A DNA stretch of 15,175 nucleotides from CAYLYP01 sp964387795 (GCA_964387795.1 CAYLYP010000077.1:1-15175); one strand, 5' to 3'; counted from the first letter of the stretch, positions 7,888 through 15,094 are shown. Program-made: numbers and translations. Notes: generated from the sequence alone by a model not told the origin.

Positions 7888-8348
7888 TATGGTTCGTTCC
7901 TTATAATTGTAAAAGCCCTGTATAGTTGCTCTGTGAAGAACAGGCGAACCATCTGGTGCGAAAAGGTCATCTTCGATAATGAAATCTTATCATGCGATGC
8001 CTGATAGGATTTCTCGGAGAACCCATAAGCTCCCCCAACCACAAACATCAGATGTCGGATGCCGCTATTCATCCTTTTTTGCAAATAAGCCGAAAAGGAT
8101 ACCGAACTGTGTTCTGTTCCATTTTCATCTAGCAGTATTATATAATCGGCCTGCTGAAAATACTTCTCAAGCAGTTTGAATTCCTCTTCCTTAAATCTTG
8201 TGCCCTGCCATCCCCTGGTCTTTTTTAGCTCCGGGATTTCAATAATCTGAAAACTATTGTAATGATTGATCCGTTCACTGAAAATATGGATGCCTTCTGT
8301 TAAATACTTTTCTTCTGTTTTCCCTATGCATACAAGGCTGATCTTCAT
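7875..8348 (-). CDS. rlmH: 23S rRNA (pseudouridine1915-N3)-methyltransferase RlmH
   Basis: A 157-residue SPOUT-class methyltransferase, normal for the family. It transfers a methyl group from S-adenosylmethionine to N3 of pseudouridine 1915 in helix 69 of 23S rRNA, acting on assembled 70S ribosomes. Characteristic features are LDENGTEHSS at 73-82, the cofactor loop FVVGGAYGFSE at 102-112 with G105 and G109, and the C-terminal block SLSKMTFSHQMVR with H131, running to EQLYRAF and RNEPYHNP with Y154 and H155. The protein is full length and intact. Its last 13 bp overlap the convergent NUMOD4 gene and no terminator separates the two. Confidence 0.96.
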   Translation of the reverse strand: MKISLVCIGKTEEKYLTEGIHIFSERINHYNSFQIIEIPELKKTRGWQGTRFKEEEFKLLEKYFQQADYIILLDENGTEHSSVSFSAYLQKRMNSGIRHLMFVVGGAYGFSEKSYQASHDKISLSKMTFSHQMVRLFFTEQLYRAFTIIRNEPYHNP

Positions 8349-8430
8349 CTGATGCTGATTTTATTTCCTGTTATCCTAAATGCTAAATTTGGTGTTTTTA
8401 TGATTTAAATGCTGTTGATTGGCATTGGTG

Positions 8431-8438
8431 CAAAATTA
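8431..8438 (-). promoter_or_regulatory. Candidate -7 element of rlmH
   Basis: TAATTTTG on the minus strand matches TAnnTTTG, in the same GCAAAATTAG context (plus strand) as the one before nifJ. A -33 TTG is not obvious. The leader would be about 75 nt. Confidence 0.4.
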
Positions 8439-8523
8439 GTTTTATGACGCTGATTTTTATCTGATAATTTGAAAAAAAAATGAATTGACTCATTTTGCTT
8501 GTAATGCTATAGATAGGCTGTAT

Positions 8524-8565
8524 TGGATCCACAAATTGCATAAATTTAAAGAATTACACAAAATT
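8524..8565 (+). repeat. Dispersed 41-bp repeat, copy A
   Basis: It begins TGGATCCACAAATTGCA and ends GAATTACACAAAATT. It matches 14311-14351 with only a few differences. It lies in the 647-bp gap between rlmH and the DUF4783 gene. The rest of that gap is AT-rich and holds, as far as can be seen, only the rlmH and DUF4783 promoter regions. Confidence 0.8.
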
Positions 8566-8682
8566 GCTTTTATCTATCTGGATCAGTTTTTTTTCTTTTT
8601 ATTTGACTTTTATTTGTTTCAGATAATGGAGATTAGCTGATTCAAAAACATCTGCCTGAATTTGTAAAGCTCAATAATTGAC

Positions 8683-8717
8683 CCCAAACTTGCCATGTTG
8701 TTTTTTATTGTGTAACT
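8683..8717 (+). promoter_or_regulatory. Candidate promoter of the DUF4783-nadC operon
   Basis: TTG, 20 nt, then TAACTTCG, a one-mismatch version of TAnnTTTG followed by CA as in many Bacteroidetes promoters. It would give an unusually long leader of about 270 nt before the ATG at 8996. That leader contains one eight-codon frame (ATG at about 8773) and a short GGAAA/TTTCC or CCGG/CCGG hairpin near 8890-8910. A closer promoter was not found. Confidence 0.45.
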
Positions 8718-8995
8718 TCGCATCAAAAGACTGTTAAAAAAGCATAAGCATTTTGAGTGCTAAAAAAACGCCATGAATATTTTTCTTTTGTTGATTTAAT
8801 GCTCCTTTTTAAAATAATGCTTTTTTATGAATAAGTTAAATAGCCTTTTTTTTGAATTTGTGGAACATTAATTGTTATTTGGTTATAAAGGAAAGCCGGT
8901 TTTTTCCGGAATTCGATTTTTAATGAATTTGATGTATTTGGGCAGAAAACAAATGAAATGTTCATGATGTTTTAAACTCAAAAAAACAAACAAAG

Positions 8996-9490
8996 ATGAA
9001 CACAAAAAACAATTTTGAATCAACAGCCTGTCAGGCCAGTGCCGGAAACATGAAACGAAATACAATGTCATTGGTCATCATGACCAAAGTGCTTGCCATT
9101 ATGGTCGTTTTTCTGTTTCAATTGCCTGCAAAGGTTTCAGCACAGGAAGTATCAGAATCTGTAAGGAATGGCATTGTTTATGCAGTTCAAAATGCAAGTG
9201 CCAGTGAATTAGCTAAGTATTTTGGAAATAATATCGAATTAAGCCTGCCCGGTAATGAGGGGACTTATAGTAAAAGTCAGGCTGAAATTATATTAAAAGC
9301 TTTTTTTTCAAAGAATGCTGTTAGTGGTTTTACCCTCAACCATGAGGGTGCCAGCCGCGATGGTTCAGCGTATTTAATTGGAACTTATAAAACTATCGGA
9401 AAGAAAAGTTTCAGGACTTATCTTCTTTTGAAAAAAGTAAATGGGAACTATCTCCTGCATCAGGTCCAGTTCCAGGAATCCCGTAATTAA
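8996..9490 (+). CDS. DUF4783 family exported protein
   Basis: A 164-residue protein that fits the Bacteroidetes DUF4783 family, whose function is not known. A signal peptide is clear: a basic start, the hydrophobic stretch VLAIMVVFLFQL, and a likely cut after KVSA before QEV. The mature domain of about 115 residues has an SnoaL/NTF2-like look: an amphipathic opening helix (NGIVYAVQNASASELAKYF), then beta strands IELSLPG, AYLIGTYKT and FRTYLLLKKVNGNYLLHQVQFQ. A conserved small-molecule or protein-binding pocket is possible but not shown. The start at 8996 has an A-rich upstream sequence; alternatives at 9050, 9065 or 9080 would also leave a signal peptide. It lies 11 nt before nadC and is surely cotranscribed with it. 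Confidence 0.8.
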   Translation: MNTKNNFESTACQASAGNMKRNTMSLVIMTKVLAIMVVFLFQLPAKVSAQEVSESVRNGIVYAVQNASASELAKYFGNNIELSLPGNEGTYSKSQAEIILKAFFSKNAVSGFTLNHEGASRDGSAYLIGTYKTIGKKSFRTYLLLKKVNGNYLLHQVQFQESRN

Positions 9491-9501
9491 TAATCGTATA
9501 T

Positions 9502-10335
9502 ATGACTCTTGATGAAATAATTTTAAGTGCCCTCAGCGAAGATATTGGTGATGGCGATCATACCTCCTTGGCTACAATCCCTCAATCTGCCAATGGAAGG
9601 GCACATTTACTTGTTAAGGAAAGTGGCATCCTGGCAGGGATGGAAGTAGCACAGGCTGTTTTTAAAGCAGTAAACCCTGAAATACTTTTTAAGCCACTGC
9701 TCAAAGATGGCACTGCTGTTGAGCCTGGCATGATTGCTTTTGAAGTTAACGGCCCTTCACGTGACCTGCTCTCTGCCGAGCGCCTGGCACTTAACTTCAT
9801 GCAGCGCATGAGTGGCATTGCTACCAAAACAAACTATTTTGTTAAAATGGTGGAAGGCACTGGTGCTGTGATCCTTGATACCCGAAAAACTACCCCAAAC
9901 TTCCGCCTCATTGAAAAATGGGCTGTCCGTATCGGTGGCGGACAAAATCACAGAACAGGATTATACGATATGATCCTTATCAAGGACAATCATGTTGATT
10001 TTGCCGGTGGTATTGTCAATGCAATCTCTAATACCCTTGAGTATCTTAAGAAAAATAATAAATCCCTTCCTGTTGAGATTGAGGTGCGAAACCTTGCTGA
10101 ACTAAAGCAGGTGCTCGACTTCGGTGGGGTAAACAGGATAATGCTTGATAACTTCCCGCTCGACAGGCTTAAGGAAGCAATAAAAATGGTTGGTGGCCAA
10201 TATGAAACAGAAGCCAGCGGTGGTATTACCGAAACTACTTTAAGAAGTATTGCCGAAACAGGGGTTAATTTTATCTCTGTAGGCGCACTGACACATCATA
10301 TCAAAAGTCTCGACCTAAGCCTTAAAGCTTTTTAA
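9502..10335 (+). CDS. nadC: Nicotinate-nucleotide diphosphorylase (carboxylating), quinolinate phosphoribosyltransferase
   Basis: A 277-residue enzyme of de novo NAD synthesis. It joins quinolinate to PRPP and releases CO2 and pyrophosphate, giving nicotinate mononucleotide. The N-terminal alpha/beta sandwich (1-105) includes EDIGDGDHTS and ERLALNFMQRMSGIAT. The barrel carries the quinolinate-binding residues R128, K129 and R151 in DTRKTTP and GGGQNHR, K161 in LIKDNH, the acidic strand VEIEV, IMLDN, and the phosphate-binding EASGGI and ISVGALTHH. Length and motifs are complete. It is the second gene of an operon with the DUF4783 gene. nadA and nadB are not in the window. Confidence 0.97.
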   Translation: MTLDEIILSALSEDIGDGDHTSLATIPQSANGRAHLLVKESGILAGMEVAQAVFKAVNPEILFKPLLKDGTAVEPGMIAFEVNGPSRDLLSAERLALNFMQRMSGIATKTNYFVKMVEGTGAVILDTRKTTPNFRLIEKWAVRIGGGQNHRTGLYDMILIKDNHVDFAGGIVNAISNTLEYLKKNNKSLPVEIEVRNLAELKQVLDFGGVNRIMLDNFPLDRLKEAIKMVGGQYETEASGGITETTLRSIAETGVNFISVGALTHHIKSLDLSLKAF

Positions 10336-10370
10336 GCTGATTTTTTTGGCCTTGATTTTTATTTCAATAT

Positions 10371-10411
10371 AGCCCATCTTTCTCATACAGGAAGGTGGGC
10401 TGTTTTTTTTT
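10371..10411 (+). terminator. Terminator of the DUF4783-nadC operon
   Basis: AGCCCATCTT pairs with AAGGTGGGCT over 10 bp (one G-T pair) around an 11-nt loop, followed by a long T run after TG. In the other direction the U tract is poor, so it may serve the convergent cotH-like gene only weakly. Confidence 0.88.
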
Positions 10412-10479
10412 GTTTATTGTTTTAATGACTTTTTTGTTAAACTGTTTTTTTATGCCTCTTAATAATTATTCCAACAGGC

Positions 10480-12966
10480 TTATTTTACAATTATCCTGTC
10501 TGAATAAAAGGCAGCATTCCTGAAAAAAGCTGTCATAATATAAACCCCGGGCCGAAGGGATGAAATGTTAAGCCTGGTGTTTGAGCCCTCCGAAACCTGA
10601 ATGTGTTCTTTAATGATACATTGTCCTGATAGATTTGTGATTTTTAGGCTTATCTGATCATCAGGGCAGTTGTTGAAGCGTATATTTACAAAGTCATTGG
10701 CGGGTTGGGGAAAGATTGAAATACCAGGTAGTTGATTGTCGTTATCATTTATTGCAGTGCCTGGGTCTTTTTCAAAAATGGCTTTTAGATAAGTGTCGCT
10801 TTCTAACTGAATGTTTAATCGTGTATCCTTAGAACTGATGTCCCCTTCCCATTTTACAAAACGGTAGCCTGGTTTAGTTATTGCAGTTATATCAATAGGA
10901 AGGCTTTCGTAATAAACCCCTTCCCAGGGATAGGTATTTGCTCCAATGCCCGGACTGCCTTTCTTTAATTCTATTGTATTAATTTTCAAATAACCCATGC
11001 CGGGATCATTAACATCAAGTGTGATATTGAAGGTATATGGTTCAAATCCATAGTATTGTGCAATATGGCCTAAATAATTTGAAGGACGTTGTTCTATGAA
11101 ATTTCGGGCATAGTTGAGGTCGTTTTCCCAGATTGAAGCTGAACTTCCCCATTTTTCAAATTGCCTGTACATATCAATGCCAATTCCATTTGCAAGGCTG
11201 TCAAAATGCTGAAGCGTAAACGATGGCTTAAGTCCTGAATTAAGTAAATCCAATGATCTAATGATGAAATGATATTTGAAGTTTTCATTGTCCATCAGGT
11301 TTCTCAGCAACCATGTGTAATCATCATCGCCCCAACCACCCCATTGCATGGCAAATGTAAAGAAATCGAATTCTGGTTCACCTACCGCGAATGTCCTGTA
11401 TGTACCAAGGGCATAATCGGTATCCCATAAAACCCATTTCCATTTTCCACCTGTAGCCTTTGGCCTCCAGAATTTAATGTTATTATTGCACCAATCCTGG
11501 TTGCCTATAAGGATTTCAGTAATCTGATAGTCAATAAAATTATCAATATCAATCCAGTTCTTAATAATGCCATAATTCTGTTTAACCGACATATCATTGT
11601 TGATCACAAAGGCCTTCATGTTTTCAAAGTCCTGCCAATCGCCACATATCGTTTTCTGGATACCCGGCTCGGCATAGTCATATTCCAAAAAGTCGATTTC
11701 ATCTGCTTCGTAACCATAATTGTCCTTCATATAATACTCATCCTGACGTTCCCTGAGATTATAAATGCCCCAGTAGTTCCCATTAATAAAAACATGAACA
11801 GCTTTGTATGCTGAACATGCATAATCAGGGTTCAGGTTTTGATATATCGAATGGACGTATGCATCCCTTATCTGGGTCTTTCTTATCTGGGCACCATCAT
11901 TTCCCCCATTGCGCAGGATCAACCTTTTGAAATGGCATATATCCTTATTTTCAAATATTTTGTAATCAATACTTTCTGTTCCATATTCATCCCTTGCATA
12001 TAAACGTAGTGATTTTTGAGCGCGGTTGTCGGGCGAATGGATTTTAACCCCTGCATCAAGCTGAAATGCCGTAAAGCCTTCTTTGTCAAAATATTCGATA
12101 TGAATTGGCCTTTCTTCCCCTGAGTTATAATGTTGATATATCCCGCTCTCGCCCCAAAAATTTTCAGGCTCAGTAACCAGCGACACGACGTCAAGGTTAA
12201 GGTTTTCATTTATTAAATACGTTTGTGTGATTATAATGCCCGGAACCTCTCCTGGCCTTATCACCCTTGCCCTTACACAGATTGTTTGTTCAATGTTGAT
12301 CGGGTCTGAAAAACAATCTGAATCTATATCCGGAACAGAACCATCAGTAGTATAGTAAATCCCTCCCTCTCCGTCCTCAGTTGAAAGGATTACTGATACA
12401 GGCTCTTCGTATTGCCCGCCTTGTACTGAAAAACAAGCTTGTGGTGAGAAGCCTTCAAAAGCCTCTGTATTGTTGGCCATACCAGGTGTGGGGTCGCTAA
12501 AGAAATACCAGCTGATCGTGTTATCAGGGATTCTGCCCATGCTCATATCCTGAGGCAGTGCCTGGTTATAGCTTTTGTCTATGATGGTATGTCCATTGCT
12601 GTGGACCAGAAAAATGGTTTCACCGGATGCTTTTATACTGAAGTTTGTATGAATTTCACCGTTTTCACAAACCTTGTCTTTGCCCGATGCCCATATTATA
12701 AGGTACTCGCCCGGCATTATTGCCCGGTTGGGGAATTCCCACTTATTAAGGTTGTTGGGCTTGTCGGACAAAAACAAACCTTCCAGCTCTATGACATCTG
12801 TACCATAATTGTATAACTCTACCCAATCGCTGTAGTCCCCATCAAAATCTGCAATGCAACTGATGTTTGAAGACTGTATTTCGTTAATAAGCAATGATTG
12901 GGCATTGGCCATTATGCCAGAAAAATAAGCAGTTAGTAGTAATATGATAATGAAATGCTTATTCAT
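10480..12966 (-). CDS. Secreted CotH-kinase-family protein with lamin-tail and T9SS sorting domains
   Basis: An 828-residue cell-surface or extracellular protein. Order of parts: signal peptide (1 to about 22, HFIIILLLTAYF, cut near NAQ); lamin tail domain (about 24-160, starting LLINEIQSSN); a chitobiase C-terminal-like region (about 175-250, IYYTTDGSVPDIDSD); CotH domain (about 270-530); a divergent InlB B-repeat-like module (about 672-735, GYRFVKWEGD); and a C-terminal Por/type IX sorting domain (about 745-828, ISIFPQPANDFVNIRF ... LRPGVYIMT). CotH hallmarks are NGNYWGIYNLRE around W399, NQDWCNNNIKFWR, and WDTD at 514-517. CotH of Bacillus is an atypical protein kinase; kinase activity here is inferred only. 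An upstream in-frame ATG at 13011 would add 15 residues ahead of the signal peptide, so 12966 is preferred. Confidence 0.88.
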   Translation of the reverse strand: MNKHFIIILLLTAYFSGIMANAQSLLINEIQSSNISCIADFDGDYSDWVELYNYGTDVIELEGLFLSDKPNNLNKWEFPNRAIMPGEYLIIWASGKDKVCENGEIHTNFSIKASGETIFLVHSNGHTIIDKSYNQALPQDMSMGRIPDNTISWYFFSDPTPGMANNTEAFEGFSPQACFSVQGGQYEEPVSVILSTEDGEGGIYYTTDGSVPDIDSDCFSDPINIEQTICVRARVIRPGEVPGIIITQTYLINENLNLDVVSLVTEPENFWGESGIYQHYNSGEERPIHIEYFDKEGFTAFQLDAGVKIHSPDNRAQKSLRLYARDEYGTESIDYKIFENKDICHFKRLILRNGGNDGAQIRKTQIRDAYVHSIYQNLNPDYACSAYKAVHVFINGNYWGIYNLRERQDEYYMKDNYGYEADEIDFLEYDYAEPGIQKTICGDWQDFENMKAFVINNDMSVKQNYGIIKNWIDIDNFIDYQITEILIGNQDWCNNNIKFWRPKATGGKWKWVLWDTDYALGTYRTFAVGEPEFDFFTFAMQWGGWGDDDYTWLLRNLMDNENFKYHFIIRSLDLLNSGLKPSFTLQHFDSLANGIGIDMYRQFEKWGSSASIWENDLNYARNFIEQRPSNYLGHIAQYYGFEPYTFNITLDVNDPGMGYLKINTIELKKGSPGIGANTYPWEGVYYESLPIDITAITKPGYRFVKWEGDISSKDTRLNIQLESDTYLKAIFEKDPGTAINDNDNQLPGISIFPQPANDFVNIRFNNCPDDQISLKITNLSGQCIIKEHIQVSEGSNTRLNISSLRPGVYIMTAFFRNAAFYSDRIIVK

Positions 12967-13097
12967 TTGTTTATGTTTTTTAAGCCATCCAATCACTGTT
13001 GAATCGGGCATTTATGCTTTAATCGTTAGGCTTGTACCTATGAAAATAGCCAATTGTATTTATTTAAATGTGTTTGAAGGTTTCTTATGGCGCGTTT

Positions 13098-13197
13098 CGT
13101 CTGTTTGTGATGTTTTGTTTAAGGTAGGATGTAACCCTATGCTTGGTGCTTTTATTCGCATTTGTTTTGGTTTTGAACCTGTAAACAAATTTTGTTC
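13098..13197 (+). repeat. Diverged sixth copy of the 94-bp repeat, in the cotH leader
   Basis: GTTTAAGGTAGGATG and the next 27 bases match the 94-bp unit at about 32 of 42 positions. The second half (TTCGCATTTG, GTAAACAAAT) is weaker and the inverted arms are degraded. It falls wholly inside the predicted 5' leader of the cotH-like gene. Confidence 0.55.
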
Positions 13198-13203
13198 ATA
13201 TTG

Positions 13204-13235
13204 CAAAGATATATATGGAATAGATGTAAAAACAA
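13204..13235 (-). promoter_or_regulatory. Promoter of the CotH-family gene
   Basis: On the minus strand TTG (13235-13233), a 21-nt spacer and TATCTTTG (13211-13204) fit the Bacteroidetes promoter consensus fully. It is the best promoter match in the window. Transcription would start near 13198, giving a leader of about 230 nt that begins with repeat copy 6. Confidence 0.7.
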
Positions 13236-13420
13236 GTAATCCAATTGGATTATTTTAATTTGTTCATAAAAATCATTAAAGAATCAGTGCAATGTAAAAT
13301 GATGTAAAGCAGTGCTGTTCTAAAACATAAATATTTTTTATTTTCTTATGTGACTACAAATTTCCCAATTCATCATATTAATCCAAACACCCTTCCAGTA
13401 TAAAAATCAGTTATCAACCT
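13236..13420. other. AT-rich gap without recognised content
   Basis: No gene, RNA or repeat could be recognised between the cotH promoter and the 11-bp array. Confidence 0.5.
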
Positions 13421-13538
13421 GATACCATGGTAAGGGTTGAGCCGGGGTTGAGCCGGGGTTGAGCCGGGGTTGAGTCGGGTTTGAGTCGGGTTCAACCCGG
13501 CCTAACCCCGCTTCAACCCCGCTTCAAGCTATACCATG
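13421..13538. repeat. 11-bp GC-rich tandem array forming a long hairpin
   Basis: Units of GGTTGAGCCGG repeat from 13435: three exact copies, then GGTTGAGTCGG and GTTTGAGTCGG, then a switch to the complementary strand motif (AACCCGG, CCTAACCCCGC, TTCAACCCCGC). The turning point is C13493. Bases 13459-13492 can pair with 13494-13527 over about 34 positions with only a few mismatches and G-T pairs. TACCATG flanks both sides (13423-13429 and 13532-13538) as a direct repeat. The GC-rich block stands out sharply from its AT-rich surroundings. Confidence 0.88.
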
Positions 13539-13958
13539 ATATTGGGTTGACAACATCGTGTTTATACCTGGAAAAACACATTGTAATTGGGTAAAGTATT
13601 GAAAAACAATGCTGTAATTAGGGAGTGTGGGCTTTAGGTGTGATTTTATCAGGTAATGAATTGGAATAGATATTTATTTGGAAGCTTATAGGTTTTCTAT
13701 TATGACCCTAAAAAGCAGTTTACATTTATTAACACATCGAATATTGTGTATGCAAAAGAAAATCAATTATATACACGTAGGGTATTGTTAAGGAATATTA
13801 AAATTAACTTAATTAATGTTAATAAAAATCACTTAATAAGCTGAAAATCAATATCATGGATAGGTCACGGTATTACCAAGGATATACCAAGGTCTTATCA
13901 GGTTCAGTATCGTCCATGTGGATAGTGGAGAAGTAGTGGAGAAGGTATTAAGTTATTG
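13539..13958. other. AT-rich gap with small local repeats only
   Basis: No gene is seen. Small details: TAGTGGAGAAG occurs twice in tandem (13923-13944), ACCAAGG occurs twice near 13875-13892, and CATGGA (13855-13860) and TCCATG (13913-13918) form an inverted pair. None has an evident function. Confidence 0.5.
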
Positions 13959-14007
13959 ACGATTTACGATTTACGAATTACGATTTACGATTGACGAATT
14001 ACGATTA
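13959..14007 (+). repeat. 7-bp ACGATTT tandem array
   Basis: Seven consecutive 7-bp units: ACGATTT, ACGATTT, ACGAATT, ACGATTT, ACGATTG, ACGAATT, ACGATTA. It is followed at once by GAAATACAGATT, whose complement occurs before the opposite-strand version of this motif at 14395-14438 and 14524-14567. It behaves as one arm of a dispersed composite repeat. Confidence 0.9.
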
Positions 14008-14039
14008 GAAATACAGATTAACGGTTTTGAAATGCCGGA

Positions 14040-14073
14040 AGGGGGAACATTGAATGTGCATTCATCTCCCCCC
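14040..14073. repeat. GC-capped hairpin
   Basis: GGGGG and CCCCC arms enclose an inner TGAATG, TG, CATTCA hairpin. There is no U tract and no neighbouring gene, so it is not called a terminator. It is probably part of the surrounding repeat mosaic. Confidence 0.55.
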
Positions 14074-14088
14074 TGTATTTGTATTTCA

Positions 14089-14120
14089 ATTTGCTCATTT
14101 GCTCATTCGCTAATTTGCTC
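14089..14120 (+). repeat. 8-bp ATTTGCTC tandem array
   Basis: Four consecutive units: ATTTGCTC, ATTTGCTC, ATTCGCTA, ATTTGCTC. It is preceded by TGTATTTCAATT-like sequence, which also accompanies the ACGATTT-type motif elsewhere in this region. Confidence 0.85.
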
Positions 14121-14163
14121 ATTTTTTTTGTCTTCGCCCAACGTCACCGGTCGCAATCTGTGG

Positions 14164-14258
14164 GATTTCTCAGTCGCAGGGTCATTGAAAAGGCTTTTGT
14201 GTTTTGATAATTGGCATTTGGCCGTTTAATGACATGACCCCGCTCCTTCGAAATGACA
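14164..14258. repeat. Palindromic dispersed element (TTTCTCAGTCGC ... CTCCTTCGAAATGACA)
   Basis: GCAGGGTCAT (14176-14185) pairs with ATGACCCCGC (14234-14243) with one mismatch. The outer sequences GGGATTTCTCAGTCGC and CGCTCCTTCGAAATGACA resemble palindromic repeats scattered between genes in many bacteria. It has no coding capacity. Recognition of the family is from memory, not a search. Confidence 0.5.
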
Positions 14259-14310
14259 AGCATTGGCTTAGGTAGAAGGTCTGGTTTTTTTATCCACAGA
14301 TTCACTCAAA

Positions 14311-14351
14311 TGGATCCACAAATTGCACAAATTAAACGAATTACACAAATT
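14311..14351 (+). repeat. Dispersed 41-bp repeat, copy B
   Basis: TGGATCCACAAATTGCAC, AAATTAAACG, AATTACACAAATT: nearly the same as 8524-8565. It is preceded by TATCCACAGATTCAC, a related word. Internally it is built from short AATTnCAC-like words. Confidence 0.8.
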
Positions 14352-14356
14352 AATCA

Positions 14357-14438
14357 ACATTATAATCATCGTCCCAATTATTGAAATCGAAAATCTGTAT
14401 TTCAATTCGTCAATCGTACATCGTCAATCGTAAATTGT
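14357..14438 (+). repeat. 82-bp direct duplication, copy 1
   Basis: Starts ACATTATAATCATC and ends TCGTAAATTGT. It aligns without gaps with 14486-14567. Its second half carries TCGTCAATCGTACATCG, the opposite-strand form of the ACGATTT array at 13959. Confidence 0.9.
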
Positions 14439-14485
14439 CAAATGTGAGAATTAGCAAATTGAAATACAAGATCATTGGTGATACT

Positions 14486-14567
14486 ACATTATAATCATCA
14501 TCCCAATTATTGAAATCGTAAACCTGTATTTCAATTCGTAAATCGTACATCGTCAATCGTAAATTGT
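14486..14567 (+). repeat. 82-bp direct duplication, copy 2
   Basis: The second copy, offset by exactly 129 bases from the first, differs at a handful of positions. The 47-base spacer includes AATTGAAATACA, the reverse complement of the TGTATTTCAATT inside both copies, so hairpins with either copy are possible. Confidence 0.9.
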
Positions 14568-14880
14568 TACATTGTAAATGGTTTGTTTTTTATTTAAAAA
14601 TAAATTAATTTAGGTGGCAAATATTTCATCCTGGTAGGTTCATTGTTAATTATACCGAATGTTCAGGACAATACTTTAACAATGTGACTGAGAGGGCGGA
14701 GCTGTAGGCGGAGGGGAGGGATTTGGAAGTTGTTATGGATTGATAGACTATGGAATATGGTATTTGAAAAAGGGTGTAATGTATGGGGGGGTAAATGGGT
14801 CATTTTGGTAATAGATCAGAAAAAACCATGAAATAATCACATACGTTATGGGAAAAAGCATTCAAAAAAATAAAAGTCTG
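14568..14880. other. Gap without recognised gene
   Basis: AT-rich apart from a purine-rich stretch near 14690-14720 (GAGAGGGCGG, GGCGGAGGGGAGGG). No reading frame with protein-like composition and no RNA gene recognised. Confidence 0.5.
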
Positions 14881-14913
14881 TTTGATGATTTATAGAAAAA
14901 AAAGGTATTTTTG
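14881..14913 (+). promoter_or_regulatory. Candidate distal promoter for the right-edge gene
   Basis: TTTG (14881-14884), a 21-nt spacer and TATTTTTG (14906-14913) match the Bacteroidetes promoter. A transcript from here would start near 14919 and carry the whole structured segment as a leader of about 180 nt. Confidence 0.5.
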
Positions 14914-14925
14914 TTTGCATGTTTT

Positions 14926-15075
14926 GTATGACGGCTGTCATACATATACGACCAATAAACGAGTTGTGTTTCATGCTAAAGAGCGACATGCCAACGCACA
15001 TTTGGCATATTTATAAGCTCCAACCCACAAGCTGAAGCTTCAGCTTATAAAAGAGCCAAATTTTTGCCAACGCAC
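14926..15075 (+). repeat. Structured leader or element: nested palindromes between direct repeats
   Basis: Parts in order. A 7-bp hairpin GTATGACGGCTGTCATAC (14926-14943). Direct repeat TGCCAACGCAC at 14989-14999 and again at 15065-15075. Between the two, ATTTGGC (15000-15006) pairs with GCCAAAT (15055-15061), a symmetric 4-by-4 internal loop follows, and TTATAAGCT (15011-15019) pairs with AGCTTATAA (15042-15050). Inside lies a perfect 18-bp palindrome AAGCTGAAGCTTCAGCTT (15029-15046) that shares bases with the right arm, so the two folds exclude each other. It may be a small mobile element, a recombination site or a regulatory RNA leader. Confidence 0.65.
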
Positions 15076-15094
15076 CCAAGATTGATTATTTTTG
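15064..15094 (+). promoter_or_regulatory. Candidate proximal promoter for the right-edge gene
   Basis: TTG (15064-15066), a 20-nt spacer and TATTTTTG (15087-15094) fit the consensus. The start point would fall at about 15098-15102, right at the ATG at 15099, which would make the message leaderless or nearly so. Confidence 0.5.

Noticed and set aside
7875..8348. SCC-like genomic island integrated at rlmH
   Set aside because: No large serine recombinase (ccr) and no second copy of the rlmH end sequence was found in the window.
12967..13011. Longer N-terminus of the CotH-family protein from the ATG at 13011
   Set aside because: It would put 15 mostly polar residues ahead of an otherwise ideal signal peptide; 12966 has an A-rich upstream sequence typical of starts in this phylum.
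12944..13258. 104-residue plus-strand frame upstream of the CotH gene
   Set aside because: It overlaps the CotH start, promoter and a repeat copy on the opposite strand and has no recognisable domain.
14032..14229. 65-residue plus-strand frame in the repeat mosaic
   Set aside because: It is translated from a hairpin, the ATTTGCTC array and a palindromic repeat, giving low-complexity C, S and I-rich sequence.
14926..15075. Integron attC site
   Set aside because: Inverted cores and GCCAAC-like words are suggestive, but no GTTRRRY/RYYYAAC pair in the right arrangement and no integrase gene are visible.
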